Source: a virus. Taken from it: 53,222 bases of DNA. The stretch spans positions 1 through 53,222 of the IMG/VR virus record IMGVR_UViG_3300014501_000024, one strand, 5' to 3'. Positions 37,862-48,132 of this stretch are shown here, piece by piece. Position 1 is the first letter of the stretch. Each line of letters starts with the position of its first letter. Under the pieces are notes generated by a model that saw nothing but the letters and a program-made list of their open reading frames with translations, did not search any database and was not told the DNA's origin. Position numbers and translations under genes: made by a program.

Positions 37862-40642
37862 ATGAGCTTCATGCTCGGCAGCCTTATGGGCGGCCTGTTC
37901 GGCGGCGCACAGAGTGTTCAGGCGCTGTGGAAGGGCAACAACGACATCCAGGCGCTCCAGCGCCAGAACACGACACGCCAGGCGATCACCGCTGCTACCG
38001 ACCAGTCGGCCGGCACAGACCAGGCAGCAGCCGCGCCGACACCAATAACCGACGGCGGGGCAGCTGACCCGAGCAGCTCCAGCTCGTCGAGTGATAGCTC
38101 AAGCCCGGCGATCGGGCCGGTGTTTGACCCGAGCAAGCTCGGCGCTGGCGCGAAAACCGCCGCACCCCCAGCTGCTACCCCGGCCGCCGCTTCGGCGCCG
38201 GCGGTCCCACCGCCCGTGAAATCCGCGTTGGGCGCGGGCGTGATGACGCCGCTACAACTCCAACAGCAGCAGGCAAGCGGCGCGTCGCCTCCAGGAGCTG
38301 CGCCGCCGTCAGGCGACACCACCACGCCGCCGTCCCAGATGTATGGCGGGCCATCAGCCACCACACCGGCGCCGATGACCGGGCAACAAATGTATGGCGG
38401 TCCGGGTCCAGGCTCGCCAGCGCCCGCGTCAGCCCAGCAAATGTATGGCGGTGTGCCGGGAGCGCCCACCGGCGGGCCGCCTACGCCAGCATCGCCACAG
38501 GCTGTCGCACCCTCGCCTGCGCCCCCAACCTCACCGCCGCGTGCGGCGCAGCCTGTGATGACTGGGCAGCAAATGTACGGCGGTGCGCCCGTGCCGGCTG
38601 CCGCTAACTCAGTTGCTAACCCGGTTGCCCCCGCCCCTGCCCCCGCTCCCACATCGGCATCCGCACCTGCACCCGCTAACCCGGTTGCTAACCCGGTTGC
38701 ACCGCCGCCTGCGCCACCTGCCGCGGCACCTGCAAGCCTTGGCTCGCGCATCGCCAACGCGCTCAACCCGGTCAGTTCGGCGCAAGCCGCTGAGATGCCG
38801 CCCCGCACAGCCGTACCCGTCGCGCCCGCGCCCGCGCCAGGACTAGCACCCAATACTACGGCAGTAAAAACCCAGGGCATCGCGCCAACCACGGCTCAGG
38901 GCTCCGCCCAAGCTGCCGTCCAGCCGACACAGGTCGCGGCACAGCAGAAGTCTCAAACCCCTGCGCCCCAGGCGGGTCCGGCAGCCGTGAACATTCCCGC
39001 GTCGGCGGCGCCGGTAGCACCGGGCCAGACCACGCCGACCACGCAGTCCGAAGCCACACCCAAGATCATCAAGCCCACCGTGGACCCGCAATATTACAAC
39101 GCGCTGAACCCCTCCTACAAAGCCGTGATTGACAAGATCGCCGCCCAAGAGAGCGTCACGCCGCAGCGGTTGGCCGCGACCTGGTTTGCCGAGAGCAGCA
39201 TGAGCCTAACCGCGAAAGACGGCGCGGCCGGCGAGAAAGGCATCATGCAAATGCTGCCCGGCACGCACGACCAAGCCGACCCCGGCCACACGCTCGATCC
39301 CAACCGCTGGCAGGACAGTCTCACGGCAGCCGCTCGGCGCATCAACCAGCTCGATCGCGACTTGGGTCAGGACAGTGTAGCGTCCGTCGTCGGCTGGCAA
39401 TCCGGTCCCGGCAACATCGCCGCCGTCGCGGCTAATCCCGGCGCGCACCCCGTCGCGACCGCGTATGTGAACAAGATCTTCGGGCAGAACGTGCAGGTGA
39501 ACCAGACCAACCTACCCACCAGCAACGGACCCCGGCCCACCATGCAGGGCGTGGTCGCGGCGAACAGCAATGGCGGCCCCGATGGCGTGGTGAAATACGT
39601 GGCGCAGACCGCTGGCGGGCTCCAGATGACCGACGCCTGGCGTCGCGTCGAGACCATGATGACCGCCGAGGCTGCCTCCAAGGGTGACTGGGCCGGCGTG
39701 TCGCATGCACGCGACTTTGTCCTACAAGCCTCACAAAAGGGCATGCTGCAAAATACCATGCTGGCGGATCAGCAGTTGCGCGCGGGCAACGGGGCAGGGG
39801 CCATCGCCTACCTCGCCAAAGCCCATACGTTTGTCCCCGACGGACAGATGGGCCAGTTCGGGTTGGACGCCAAAGGCAATGTTTGGGCGCACATGGTCGA
39901 TGAGAGCGATCCCTCGCGCGTGGTCGGCAAACCGTTTCAGGTGACCTCGCAAAGCCTCCAGACGATCATGAACCAGAGTGCCGACCCGAAGGAATACGTG
40001 GCGGCTGTGAACGCACAGCAGAAAGCTGTAGCCGAAAACGCGCTCTCGGCGGCCCACACCAACTACTACAACGAAATGGGTCCTGCGAGAGTTGAAGCCG
40101 CAAAGACGGCAGAGAGATGGCATGATCAGGCGACGGCGCTATCGGCGCAATACCACGATGAAGAAGTCGCGCGGCAAACTGCACACGATAAGGCGCAAGA
40201 CACCACTGCGAACGCCAAGATCGACGCGGGTTTCTATAAGGATCCGGCGAACAAGCGCGATCTTAACAAAGAGGTAGATGGAACCTACGGAGATCAGGGT
40301 TCCTACGCGACAGGGGACACTCCCGCGCCGTTGAAACAACGCGCGCAGATGGCGCAGGTGCATATTGAGTTGCGCTCAAACGATCCGGGCACTTCCGCCG
40401 TTCACGCGCAGTACATCTCGGAAGGGCTGGCCAAGGGCAATCTCGGCGTCATACGCCAGACCGATGGCAGCTACGCCGTGCGCGATCCAAAAGACCCTAA
40501 AACCACGCTGGGTCGTCTCTCCAATGCGACCGGCGCGCAGTTTGACAAGAGCCCGGTCTCGAAGTCACCGATTGGAAGCGTGCCCATTCCGACGCAGGGC
40601 ATTCCACAAGCGAACGCGCCGACCACCACTGCGGTGAATTAA
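37862..40642 (+). CDS. Internal virion protein with lytic transglycosylase (SLT) domain
   Basis: The start is the ATG at 37862 and the product has 926 residues. Residues about 45-400 are a Pro/Ala/Thr-rich linker with four QMYGG repeats (near 38335, 38388, 38440 and 38570) and NPVAP-type repeats. Residues about 415-530 form an SLT domain with catalytic Glu444 (WFAESSMS), GEKGIMQMLPGTH and VVGWQSGPGNI. The rest is helical and charged. Such proteins are injected with the DNA and cut peptidoglycan to open a path through the cell wall. It lies directly before the giant protein, as in T7-like ejection cores. Confidence 0.88.
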   Translation: MSFMLGSLMGGLFGGAQSVQALWKGNNDIQALQRQNTTRQAITAATDQSAGTDQAAAAPTPITDGGAADPSSSSSSSDSSSPAIGPVFDPSKLGAGAKTAAPPAATPAAASAPAVPPPVKSALGAGVMTPLQLQQQQASGASPPGAAPPSGDTTTPPSQMYGGPSATTPAPMTGQQMYGGPGPGSPAPASAQQMYGGVPGAPTGGPPTPASPQAVAPSPAPPTSPPRAAQPVMTGQQMYGGAPVPAAANSVANPVAPAPAPAPTSASAPAPANPVANPVAPPPAPPAAAPASLGSRIANALNPVSSAQAAEMPPRTAVPVAPAPAPGLAPNTTAVKTQGIAPTTAQGSAQAAVQPTQVAAQQKSQTPAPQAGPAAVNIPASAAPVAPGQTTPTTQSEATPKIIKPTVDPQYYNALNPSYKAVIDKIAAQESVTPQRLAATWFAESSMSLTAKDGAAGEKGIMQMLPGTHDQADPGHTLDPNRWQDSLTAAARRINQLDRDLGQDSVASVVGWQSGPGNIAAVAANPGAHPVATAYVNKIFGQNVQVNQTNLPTSNGPRPTMQGVVAANSNGGPDGVVKYVAQTAGGLQMTDAWRRVETMMTAEAASKGDWAGVSHARDFVLQASQKGMLQNTMLADQQLRAGNGAGAIAYLAKAHTFVPDGQMGQFGLDAKGNVWAHMVDESDPSRVVGKPFQVTSQSLQTIMNQSADPKEYVAAVNAQQKAVAENALSAAHTNYYNEMGPARVEAAKTAERWHDQATALSAQYHDEEVARQTAHDKAQDTTANAKIDAGFYKDPANKRDLNKEVDGTYGDQGSYATGDTPAPLKQRAQMAQVHIELRSNDPGTSAVHAQYISEGLAKGNLGVIRQTDGSYAVRDPKDPKTTLGRLSNATGAQFDKSPVSKSPIGSVPIPTQGIPQANAPTTTAVN
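38852..38868. repeat. Degenerate palindrome copy inside the SLT gene
   Basis: AATACTACGGCAGTAAA retains the central TACTAC and AGTAAA blocks of the consensus. It is intragenic. Confidence 0.42.
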
Positions 40643-43600
40643 ATGTCGGACAGCGCCGCGGCGGACGACTACCAGGACTACATCGAGCAGAGTCAGCAAG
40701 CGGCATCAGCGCCAGTTGCGCCCGCTTTGCCGACACCCACGCAGGGCATCCCCAGCTCGCGCTGGACGCCACCCACGCCAGGCGATACCAGCCGCTGGCA
40801 ACCTCCGGGCCAAGCCGCTGCGCCGCCACCGCAGGATGCGCCGGATGCCCAGCTATCCACCATCGGGCCAGCAGAAAAACCCGCCGGCTCCAACCAGGGC
40901 ACCCTTAAGGATTTCGGCGATCAGGTCTGGACCGGCGTGCTTGGGCTTGGTCAGGACGCCGTGGGCGCCGCGCGCTTCGCCAACCAGCAGCTCGGAGCCG
41001 ACCCCACGATTGCCGCGCACCTCGACGCCGCCAATACGGCGGTCACCGACCACATCGCGGCCACCATTGGCGGCATGTCGGCGACGGCCCAGCAGGCGAT
41101 GCACGCCAGCATTTTCAATGATGGGTCCGATCCCAACGCGCCGACCTGGGGGCAAGCTGGGTATGTGCGAACCGCCGCCGCGACGATCGCGGGCTTGGTG
41201 CCGCAGATTGCGCTGGCGCTGATACCCGGCACCGTCATCGGCAAGGTCGCGGTTAAACTCGCCACGCTCGCCGGGGCCGGTGCCGATGTCGCCGGTGTGG
41301 CGGCGACCGCTGCAACCGCCACAAGCGCTGCGACCGACGCCGTGCCGGCCGTAACTGGCCTCGCCAGCAAGATCGGCACGGCCGCGAGCGCCGCCACCAC
41401 AGCCGGCTCGTTCGGCACCACCGATGCGGGGCAGGCGTGGAACCAGATCGTTGATGGGGTCGACAAGGCAACCCCCGAACAGATGGCGCAGAGCCCGGTG
41501 TACCAACACCTCCGCGATACGGGCTTGTCGGATATCGACGCCAGGAAGCAATTGCTCAGCACGCCCGGCTTGGCCGCGAACGTCGCGATGCACTTCGCGG
41601 CCGGCGCCGTCGCCGGGTCCGGCGTTGGTGGTCTGCTCAAAGAGGGTGCGCTCGGGGCGGCTGGACGCGGCGTGCTCGCGCGAACTGCGATCGGCGCGGG
41701 CGAAGGCGGCGTCGTGATGGGCGGCCAAGCGGGCGCGGACACGGCGCTCGGCCAGCAGGCGGGCACGATCACTGGGACCGGGCCAGGATACGACGCCTCC
41801 GAAACCGCCAAGGCCGTCGCCGGCGGGTTCCTTGGCGGGGCACTCATGGGCGGCGTCGCTGGCGTTATTCACGGACGTCCTGACACGGCGACCAAACTGA
41901 CGGGTCCCAACGCGGCCGGCATGAACTCCGATGTCGCGGCGGCATTGAATGAACAGCTTCCCCAGCCGACCAAGCAGGGCGAACTGGACCTGTCCCAAGT
42001 ATCGCCGGGAGCGCCAGCGGGTCAGGCGCAGGGCGATATGTTCCGCACCACTCAGCAGGCCAACCCTGGCTCTGGACCGGGCAAGCCGATGGACGCGGTG
42101 CCGGGGGCCAGACCGCAGAACCAACGAGCAGGCGATGCGCCGACGCCACCCGGCCGACTGCCGATGACCGACACTGCATCGGGTCCCGCGCCATCGCCTC
42201 CCCCGCCCCCCTCGATCGACTACGCGGCAACCCAGACCCAAGCTCGCGCGGCCGGCATGGCGCCGGGCGCCACCCAGGCCCCCAGCGATTTGCGGCCAGC
42301 AGCTCCCATCGCGGATCCGCGCACCGGTGCCACGCCAGGTTCGCAGGGTGAGCTGTTCCGCGAACGCAGTGCTGGCGACAGCCCGAGCAGTTTGCCTCTC
42401 ACCGACGGCAGACCATCGCAGCCACCGCCTGCAGCAGGGTCGCCGCCCGAACCACCACCCACGCCGCCGCCGATACCACCCGCGCCCGCCTCAACTATGC
42501 CCACCGGTGTCAAAGCTCTGCGCACCGCGCTGATCGGGCTCGGCGAAAAAGCGCCCGATGTGAACCGGCTCAAGGCGGACGATCTGCAACGACGCTGGCA
42601 GTCGCTACAACCGGCGGTAGGCGATGCTGGACAGAAGACCCCAGATTTAGTATCACCTCCAAGCGCCCGCAGCGCCGTTGCAGACACCGAACCGGGGGGT
42701 CGGACCTCCTCCACGGATCCGGTCGATACAGCGACCCCGGCGAACCAGGCGGTCTCGGCCCCGGCTGGCTCGTCGGGGTTACCCGAACCCAAAACCGCAC
42801 CCAAAAAAACTACGGTCGTAAAAGCTGATGTTCGGTCCAACCCGGATGTTAGCTCGGTCGAACCCACGCCCGAGGTTAAGTCCAACCCGGTTGTAAACCC
42901 GGTAGAACCCACGCCCGAGGTCAAGCCGCTCACCAAGGGCGAACAGCTCCGCGCCGACGCCACCGCCAAGCGCGCCCAGCAAAAAGCCAGGCTGGCCGAG
43001 CAAAGCCCGAAACCCCTTGCATCTGGCAAAGCCTATGTCGATACCGGCGAAGCGGTCACTCCCAAGGCCAGCGTTGAAACCAAGCCTGCCCCCGTCGAGG
43101 AAACTCGCACGCCGGTGCAGGTGATCTCGAAGATCCGCGACGCCGCGACCAAGGCCGCGCGCAGCCAGGGTCTATCCGAGGACATGGTAAAATCATGGAT
43201 GTCGGACGTGGCCAAGGTCATCCAGGGTACCCACTCAGAGATCGAGGCGCACGAGGCGCTGGCGAAGTGGGGTGAGGAAAAAACACCTGCCGCCGAGGGC
43301 TCGAAAATCCAACGGCCGCGAGTGGCGGACCAGATGATGCGCCTGCTGACCGGCAAGGGCTTAGACTCGCGCCGCGCATTGAACGACGAAATCAGGGGCG
43401 AGGCTGGCAAGGACCGATCCGTCTACGAAGACCAGGGCGTGGCACGCGGCGATATCACCGAGCATGACGCCCCCGCCAGCGACACCACGGCCGGTGGCGA
43501 GAAGACCCGCGCCATCGCGACCACCAACAAAGAGCGCATCCTCTCGGACCTCGAACAGAAAATCCGCGAAGGCTCGCTCGATGTTACTCAGGCCGAGGCG

Positions 43601-46600
43601 CGCTACGGCGAACAGCCCAAAGGTCCTGGGGCGCCGCGGAAATTCAAGAGTGTTGTGGAGTACCTGACCAAGCGCCTCGCTGCGCCGGCGGGAAGCGATC
43701 TGCACGAGGCCGACCCAGCGGTGCGCGACCACATCGCCACCGCACTCAGCGAGCACCAGAAGGAGACAGCTGACCCGGTGGGCTATGCGCTGGCTCGGGA
43801 AAACGCACGCACCGAAGCCGCCGAAGCCAAGGCCAGCCAAGCCGATCTTGCGCGCCAACAGGAGATCCGCTCGCGGGCGGTATCCAATGAAACCCTGGCG
43901 GCCGAACGCGAGGCCGAGCACGCGCCGGCGCCCTTGGACAATGCCGAGGCGGCCCGCAAGGCTCGCGTCGCGGCGATGCAGGCACGCATGGCGGCCGAGG
44001 GCAAACCCTTATACCGGCGCGTCGTCGATCGGCCCCGCGAGGACGCACTCACCCCGGCCAGCTCGCGTTACGCCCAGGCGGTCAATGAGCCGCGGATAAA
44101 CAACTTCCTGCGCGATCAGGTCTCGGCGCGTGAGGCGGCTGGCGGCACCTACGGATTGCACGAGGGTCTGGACGCGATCATCCAGCACGCCAGCGGACCC
44201 GATGCCGGACCAATGCGGGCCCTGGCGACCAACCTGCGCAAGTGGGCGCCCAACCTGCCGGTGCGGCACGCCGAGATGGGTGAGGGCGTCGAGGGTGCCT
44301 ACTACCGTAATACCGATGGCACGCCAGGACATATCGCGCTGAACCCGGACGGCAGCGACCATGTGCAAACGCTGTTGCACGAGGCGCTGCACACCGTCAC
44401 CGCCGACCACATCGACCATTTGCTAGACGCCGATCCGAACCACCCGGAACTCCAGGCGCTGCGCGCGATCGGCGACGAGCTGCGCGGACATGGTGGTGTG
44501 GGTGCCGACGCACCGACCAACCCCCATGAGCTGCACACCGAACTGCTCACCAACCCCGAACTGCAAAAATTCGCCGCGTCGCGTGTGGCCAGCCCTGATT
44601 TCCGCGCCAGGATGCGCGAGCTGGGGTTCCCGCCGCGCGAGCAGGGGCGCTCAGTCTGGCAATCGTTCAAAGACTGGATGCGCAACGCGGTGGGTCTGCC
44701 CAAGGTGGCGTCGGCCAGCGAGGACACGCTGCTCGACCACATCATGCGGCCCCTGCAAGATATCACTCAGCGCGCCATCGAGCACAACGCCCGCGAGGGG
44801 TTGCCCCAAGATCCCGTGCTTCGCGCGCAAGCCGAGCCCCTGTACCGCACGGTGTCTTCTACGATGGGTGACGCCGGCGACAAGATGCGCGCTGCTATCC
44901 CCAGTCGTGGCGCGATCATGGACAAATTGCGCCCCGCTTTGCTCGCGGCCAGCACGACCGACGCCATACACACCTGGAACAAAGCGCTGTTCGACAAGCT
45001 ACAAAACTTCACATTCTCCAATCCCTTGACCAGATATCGCGACGCCAACGAAGCGGTGCAGCACAGCACCAAGGCGTTTCACAACCAGTTCGGTGACAGG
45101 GCGGACGGTTTAGTCAAGCAATCCCAGGGGTTGTCCGCACCAGAACGGGCGACGCTGGGCCAACTGATGAACGAAGCCACGATCGGCAATGTGCGCTTGG
45201 GTGCCGGGCTTAAAGCCGACGCCAATGACCATCTGACCGCCAAACAACAAGCCAAGCTGCCCGGTCTGCAAGCGCGGTTCGACGCATTGAATGATAAACA
45301 GAAAACCCTCTATAGCGGGATGCGCGACTATTACCGCGAGACCGACAAGGTAGAGCGCGCGGCCGAACTCAAGGGCGTGCTCACACGCGCATTCCCCGAT
45401 GCCACCGAGGCGCAGCGCGAGGCGTTTGCCAAGGGCAGCTCCACCAACGACGGCTTCGCGAAGTTCCTGGCCGACCCGGACAATTCCGACATCGCGAAAT
45501 CCTATGGTGATGAATGGGGCGCACGGCGCTCCCTGGCGGTGAACCTGGCCAAAGCGCTGGACGTGGGTCGCGTCAAGGGGGACTACTTCCAGCTCGGCCG
45601 GTTCGGAAACTACGTCGTAAAATACGGTGAGAAGGACGCTGGCACCTACGGTGTCGAGATGTTCGAGCATCGCGGCGAGGCCGATGCACGCCGTGCTGAG
45701 TTGGCCAGCCAGGGCGTCGCCAATCTGGATCAGGTCGCGATCAAAGATCAGTCCGCGATGCGCGAGATGATGCGCGCGGACCCGTTGGCGAACGCAATCC
45801 ACGACGGCATGAAGGCCGACCCCAGCCTCAAGGCCCATGCCGACGAGGTGCAGGACATGATCAACAAGATCCTGCTCAGGGCACATACCCGCTCCGAGAC
45901 CGCGAGAGTCGCGCGCAAAGGCATCGCCGGTGCGAGTGTCGATTTTCCGCGCGTGATGGCCAGGGATTTTGTCAACACCGCCAGCCGCGTGGGCCACATG
46001 GAACATGGCGGTGAGCGCTATAAGGCGCTCTCCGATATGCGCTTGGTCGCTCGGGACCTGGAGCGCAACGGCGCCGCCGGCGAGGGGATCGCCGCGCGTC
46101 AGGTGGGTGACGAGCTGGAGAAGAAAGCCACCACCCAGGATGACGACGGCGGGATCCTCGCGGGGGCGGCGCGCACCGCGAATAGCTTTGGCTATGTCCA
46201 GTCGCTGATGTCGTTCTCGCATATGCTGACCAGCTCGATCGAGGCACACATGAACAGCACGAGCCTGCTGGGCGGGCGGCACGGGCTCGGCAACACCAGC
46301 CTCGCACTCGGCAAGGCGATGCGCGAGATCGCACCCACCATGATCAAGACGGGTGCCGTGAACACCATGAAGGCATTCGCCAAGGGGCTCAAGGCGGCCG
46401 ACTGGGATCTGGCGAACCACGCCCGTGATAGATTGATCCAGGCGAACCCCACCCAGGCGGCCGGTATAACCAAGTTGTTTACCGCGTTGGACCGGGCTGG
46501 TTTGGGGAACCACACCCAGGCGGCTGAGATGCGGCGCATCGCCAACCCAAGCGGGGTCGCCACGTCGCGGCTTGCCCAAGGGTTCCAGCGGTTTAGCAAC

Positions 46601-47770
46601 ACCATGAATGCCAGCGCCCACGCGACCGACGTGATGAACAAGAGCGTCATTGCCAAGGCCGCGTTCGATCTGGAGATGCGCAAATCTGGCGGCGACGTAG
46701 ACCATTCCGTGGCCTATGCGGTCGAGCAGCTGCGTCAGGTCACACCGAACTATAACCTCGGCAACAAGGCGCGCGTGACCACCTCTCGGGGGTTCCTCGG
46801 CCACGCCGCCGCACCCGTGACGCAGTTTAAAAACTACGGGCTGCACATGTACGGGGTGATGGGCAACCTGGTCAAAGCGTCGATGAACGGCGCCACACCA
46901 CAAGAGCGCTGGGAGGCAAAGAAACAATTCGCCGGCGTACTCGCCACCCACGCGATGATGGCGGGCAGCCTGACCCTGATCGCCGACCCACTGCGATATA
47001 TCGGCGGCCTATGGGACTACTTCACCTCGACTGACCACAAGCCGCACGACCGCGAGGCGGCGATAAGAGGTTGGATGGATGACACCTTCGGAAAGGAAGC
47101 AGGCGAGGTCCTGGCCCGTGGCGTCCCCCAGGCGCTGGGCATTGACCTGCACCGCCGTGTCGGCCTGGCCAATCTCTTGGAGATGCCGGACTTGCCCTCG
47201 TTCGACACCAAGGGCGTCGGCGCCATGATGGGCCAGGCGCTCATGGGGGCGGCCGGGCAGGACGCTGGGAACGCCATGAAAGGGTTCTCCCAGGCATTGC
47301 ACGGCGACATCCTCGGCGGGATCAAGGCCCTGGCGCCGCGCCCGGTGCGCGATGTGATCAGCGCGATCGGCCTGTCCAGCCAGGGCGTGACCGACAGCGG
47401 GGGTAAATCCGTCCTGCCTGCCAGCAGCATTACGCCGCTCGATGTCGGCGCGCAGGCGCTGGGCTTCCAGCCGTCGCGGGTGAGCGAGTTCCGCGAGGGG
47501 CGCGAGGCGGTGATCCAAGCCCAGCAGGACGCCAAGGACGAGCACGCGCAGCTTGAACAGCGCTGGCTCGCGGCTAAGGGCGGCGACAAGGCGGCGGTGA
47601 TGTCCGAGATCCGGGTGTTCAGCCAGAAACATCCCGCAATGCGCATCACGGTGGATCAGCTGATGAAGCTCCAGGCCGCCGCGAAGAAGCCGACGGGTCC
47701 GTTCGGGCTCAAGATGAACCCAGCGCAAGCCAAGGAGTTTGGCCCAGCCGGCGCGTTCGCCAACCAGTGA
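40643..47770 (+). CDS. Giant internal virion / polyvalent protein, 2375 aa
   Basis: The ATG follows the SLT gene stop directly. The N-terminal 130 residues are polar. Residues about 170-260 and 310-420 are Gly/Ala-rich and hydrophobic, possibly membrane-active. A Pro-rich linker (about 440-780) contains repeated VEPTPEVK units. Around residue 1246 a metallopeptidase-like HEALH motif (1246-1250) appears. At 1648-1659 YFQLGRFGNYVV matches the PLxRFG domain of phage large polyvalent proteins. The remaining C-terminal 700 residues are helical. It is probably ejected into the host. I see no RNA polymerase motifs, so it is not an N4-type virion RNA polymerase. Confidence 0.82.
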   Translation: MSDSAAADDYQDYIEQSQQAASAPVAPALPTPTQGIPSSRWTPPTPGDTSRWQPPGQAAAPPPQDAPDAQLSTIGPAEKPAGSNQGTLKDFGDQVWTGVLGLGQDAVGAARFANQQLGADPTIAAHLDAANTAVTDHIAATIGGMSATAQQAMHASIFNDGSDPNAPTWGQAGYVRTAAATIAGLVPQIALALIPGTVIGKVAVKLATLAGAGADVAGVAATAATATSAATDAVPAVTGLASKIGTAASAATTAGSFGTTDAGQAWNQIVDGVDKATPEQMAQSPVYQHLRDTGLSDIDARKQLLSTPGLAANVAMHFAAGAVAGSGVGGLLKEGALGAAGRGVLARTAIGAGEGGVVMGGQAGADTALGQQAGTITGTGPGYDASETAKAVAGGFLGGALMGGVAGVIHGRPDTATKLTGPNAAGMNSDVAAALNEQLPQPTKQGELDLSQVSPGAPAGQAQGDMFRTTQQANPGSGPGKPMDAVPGARPQNQRAGDAPTPPGRLPMTDTASGPAPSPPPPPSIDYAATQTQARAAGMAPGATQAPSDLRPAAPIADPRTGATPGSQGELFRERSAGDSPSSLPLTDGRPSQPPPAAGSPPEPPPTPPPIPPAPASTMPTGVKALRTALIGLGEKAPDVNRLKADDLQRRWQSLQPAVGDAGQKTPDLVSPPSARSAVADTEPGGRTSSTDPVDTATPANQAVSAPAGSSGLPEPKTAPKKTTVVKADVRSNPDVSSVEPTPEVKSNPVVNPVEPTPEVKPLTKGEQLRADATAKRAQQKARLAEQSPKPLASGKAYVDTGEAVTPKASVETKPAPVEETRTPVQVISKIRDAATKAARSQGLSEDMVKSWMSDVAKVIQGTHSEIEAHEALAKWGEEKTPAAEGSKIQRPRVADQMMRLLTGKGLDSRRALNDEIRGEAGKDRSVYEDQGVARGDITEHDAPASDTTAGGEKTRAIATTNKERILSDLEQKIREGSLDVTQAEARYGEQPKGPGAPRKFKSVVEYLTKRLAAPAGSDLHEADPAVRDHIATALSEHQKETADPVGYALARENARTEAAEAKASQADLARQQEIRSRAVSNETLAAEREAEHAPAPLDNAEAARKARVAAMQARMAAEGKPLYRRVVDRPREDALTPASSRYAQAVNEPRINNFLRDQVSAREAAGGTYGLHEGLDAIIQHASGPDAGPMRALATNLRKWAPNLPVRHAEMGEGVEGAYYRNTDGTPGHIALNPDGSDHVQTLLHEALHTVTADHIDHLLDADPNHPELQALRAIGDELRGHGGVGADAPTNPHELHTELLTNPELQKFAASRVASPDFRARMRELGFPPREQGRSVWQSFKDWMRNAVGLPKVASASEDTLLDHIMRPLQDITQRAIEHNAREGLPQDPVLRAQAEPLYRTVSSTMGDAGDKMRAAIPSRGAIMDKLRPALLAASTTDAIHTWNKALFDKLQNFTFSNPLTRYRDANEAVQHSTKAFHNQFGDRADGLVKQSQGLSAPERATLGQLMNEATIGNVRLGAGLKADANDHLTAKQQAKLPGLQARFDALNDKQKTLYSGMRDYYRETDKVERAAELKGVLTRAFPDATEAQREAFAKGSSTNDGFAKFLADPDNSDIAKSYGDEWGARRSLAVNLAKALDVGRVKGDYFQLGRFGNYVVKYGEKDAGTYGVEMFEHRGEADARRAELASQGVANLDQVAIKDQSAMREMMRADPLANAIHDGMKADPSLKAHADEVQDMINKILLRAHTRSETARVARKGIAGASVDFPRVMARDFVNTASRVGHMEHGGERYKALSDMRLVARDLERNGAAGEGIAARQVGDELEKKATTQDDDGGILAGAARTANSFGYVQSLMSFSHMLTSSIEAHMNSTSLLGGRHGLGNTSLALGKAMREIAPTMIKTGAVNTMKAFAKGLKAADWDLANHARDRLIQANPTQAAGITKLFTALDRAGLGNHTQAAEMRRIANPSGVATSRLAQGFQRFSNTMNASAHATDVMNKSVIAKAAFDLEMRKSGGDVDHSVAYAVEQLRQVTPNYNLGNKARVTTSRGFLGHAAAPVTQFKNYGLHMYGVMGNLVKASMNGATPQERWEAKKQFAGVLATHAMMAGSLTLIADPLRYIGGLWDYFTSTDHKPHDREAAIRGWMDDTFGKEAGEVLARGVPQALGIDLHRRVGLANLLEMPDLPSFDTKGVGAMMGQALMGAAGQDAGNAMKGFSQALHGDILGGIKALAPRPVRDVISAIGLSSQGVTDSGGKSVLPASSITPLDVGAQALGFQPSRVSEFREGREAVIQAQQDAKDEHAQLEQRWLAAKGGDKAAVMSEIRVFSQKHPAMRITVDQLMKLQAAAKKPTGPFGLKMNPAQAKEFGPAGAFANQ
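42806..42822. repeat. Palindrome copy inside the giant gene
   Basis: AAAACTACGGTCGTAAA matches 13 of 17 consensus positions. It encodes a Lys-Thr-Thr-Val-Val stretch in the linker region. Confidence 0.45.
45606..45621. repeat. Palindrome copy inside the giant gene
   Basis: GAAACTACGTCGTAAA matches the even-spaced subclass over its right half. It encodes the GNYVVK segment of the PLxRFG domain, so protein constraint may explain it. Confidence 0.4.
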
Positions 47771-47782
47771 ACTTTACCAGCG

Positions 47783-47799
47783 CTTACTACGGTCGTAAA
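47783..47799. promoter_or_regulatory. Start-associated palindrome
   Basis: CTTACTACGGTCGTAAA matches the consensus at 15 of 17 positions. It lies 12 bases after the giant gene and 33 bases before the HNH-like gene. Confidence 0.75.
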
Positions 47800-47832
47800 A
47801 GATGAACCAGAACCCAAGGAAGCCTGACGATC

Positions 47833-48090
47833 ATGGCGGCACCCAGCCACGCCTCCTATGTCCGCAATCGGAAACTATACCTGGACCGGGAAGCCTCACC
47901 CGAGGGGGTGAAGAAGCGCGTCCTGCGCGACCAGGCCCGCACCCAGGCGATCAAGACGGGGAAGCTGAGCGGCAAGTCGGACCCGCGCGAGGCCGATCAC
48001 AAAGTTTCGTTGAGCAAAGGCGGGGGGAATAGTCCCGCCAATATCGGGGTCAAGACGCCCACGGAGAATAGGAAGAAATTCAACCACTGA
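47833..48090 (+). CDS. Small HNH-like protein
   Basis: The start is the ATG at 47833, with AAGGAAG 10 bases upstream. The 85-residue protein is basic, with ADHKVSLSKGGGNSPANIG and a following PTENRKKFNH. This is the shape of a minimal HNH motif (Asp-His, then Asn and a final His) found in small phage HNH nucleases. The usual Cys pairs are absent. It may be a nicking or homing-type nuclease or a packaging-associated HNH. An upstream ATG at 47802 is in another frame. Confidence 0.7.
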   Translation: MAAPSHASYVRNRKLYLDREASPEGVKKRVLRDQARTQAIKTGKLSGKSDPREADHKVSLSKGGGNSPANIGVKTPTENRKKFNH

Positions 48091-48132
48091 CGCACTCTTA
48101 CAATCTCACAAGGTATTCTTAAACGGTGGTTT

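Noticed and set aside
45110-46951. 613-codon leftward frame inside the giant gene
   Set aside because: It is antisense to the PLxRFG and helical regions and lacks a ribosome-binding site; it is explained by high GC at third positions.
40643-47770. N4-type virion RNA polymerase
   Set aside because: The protein is shorter than N4 vRNAP and I found no T7-like polymerase motifs; HEALH and PLxRFG point to a polyvalent protein.
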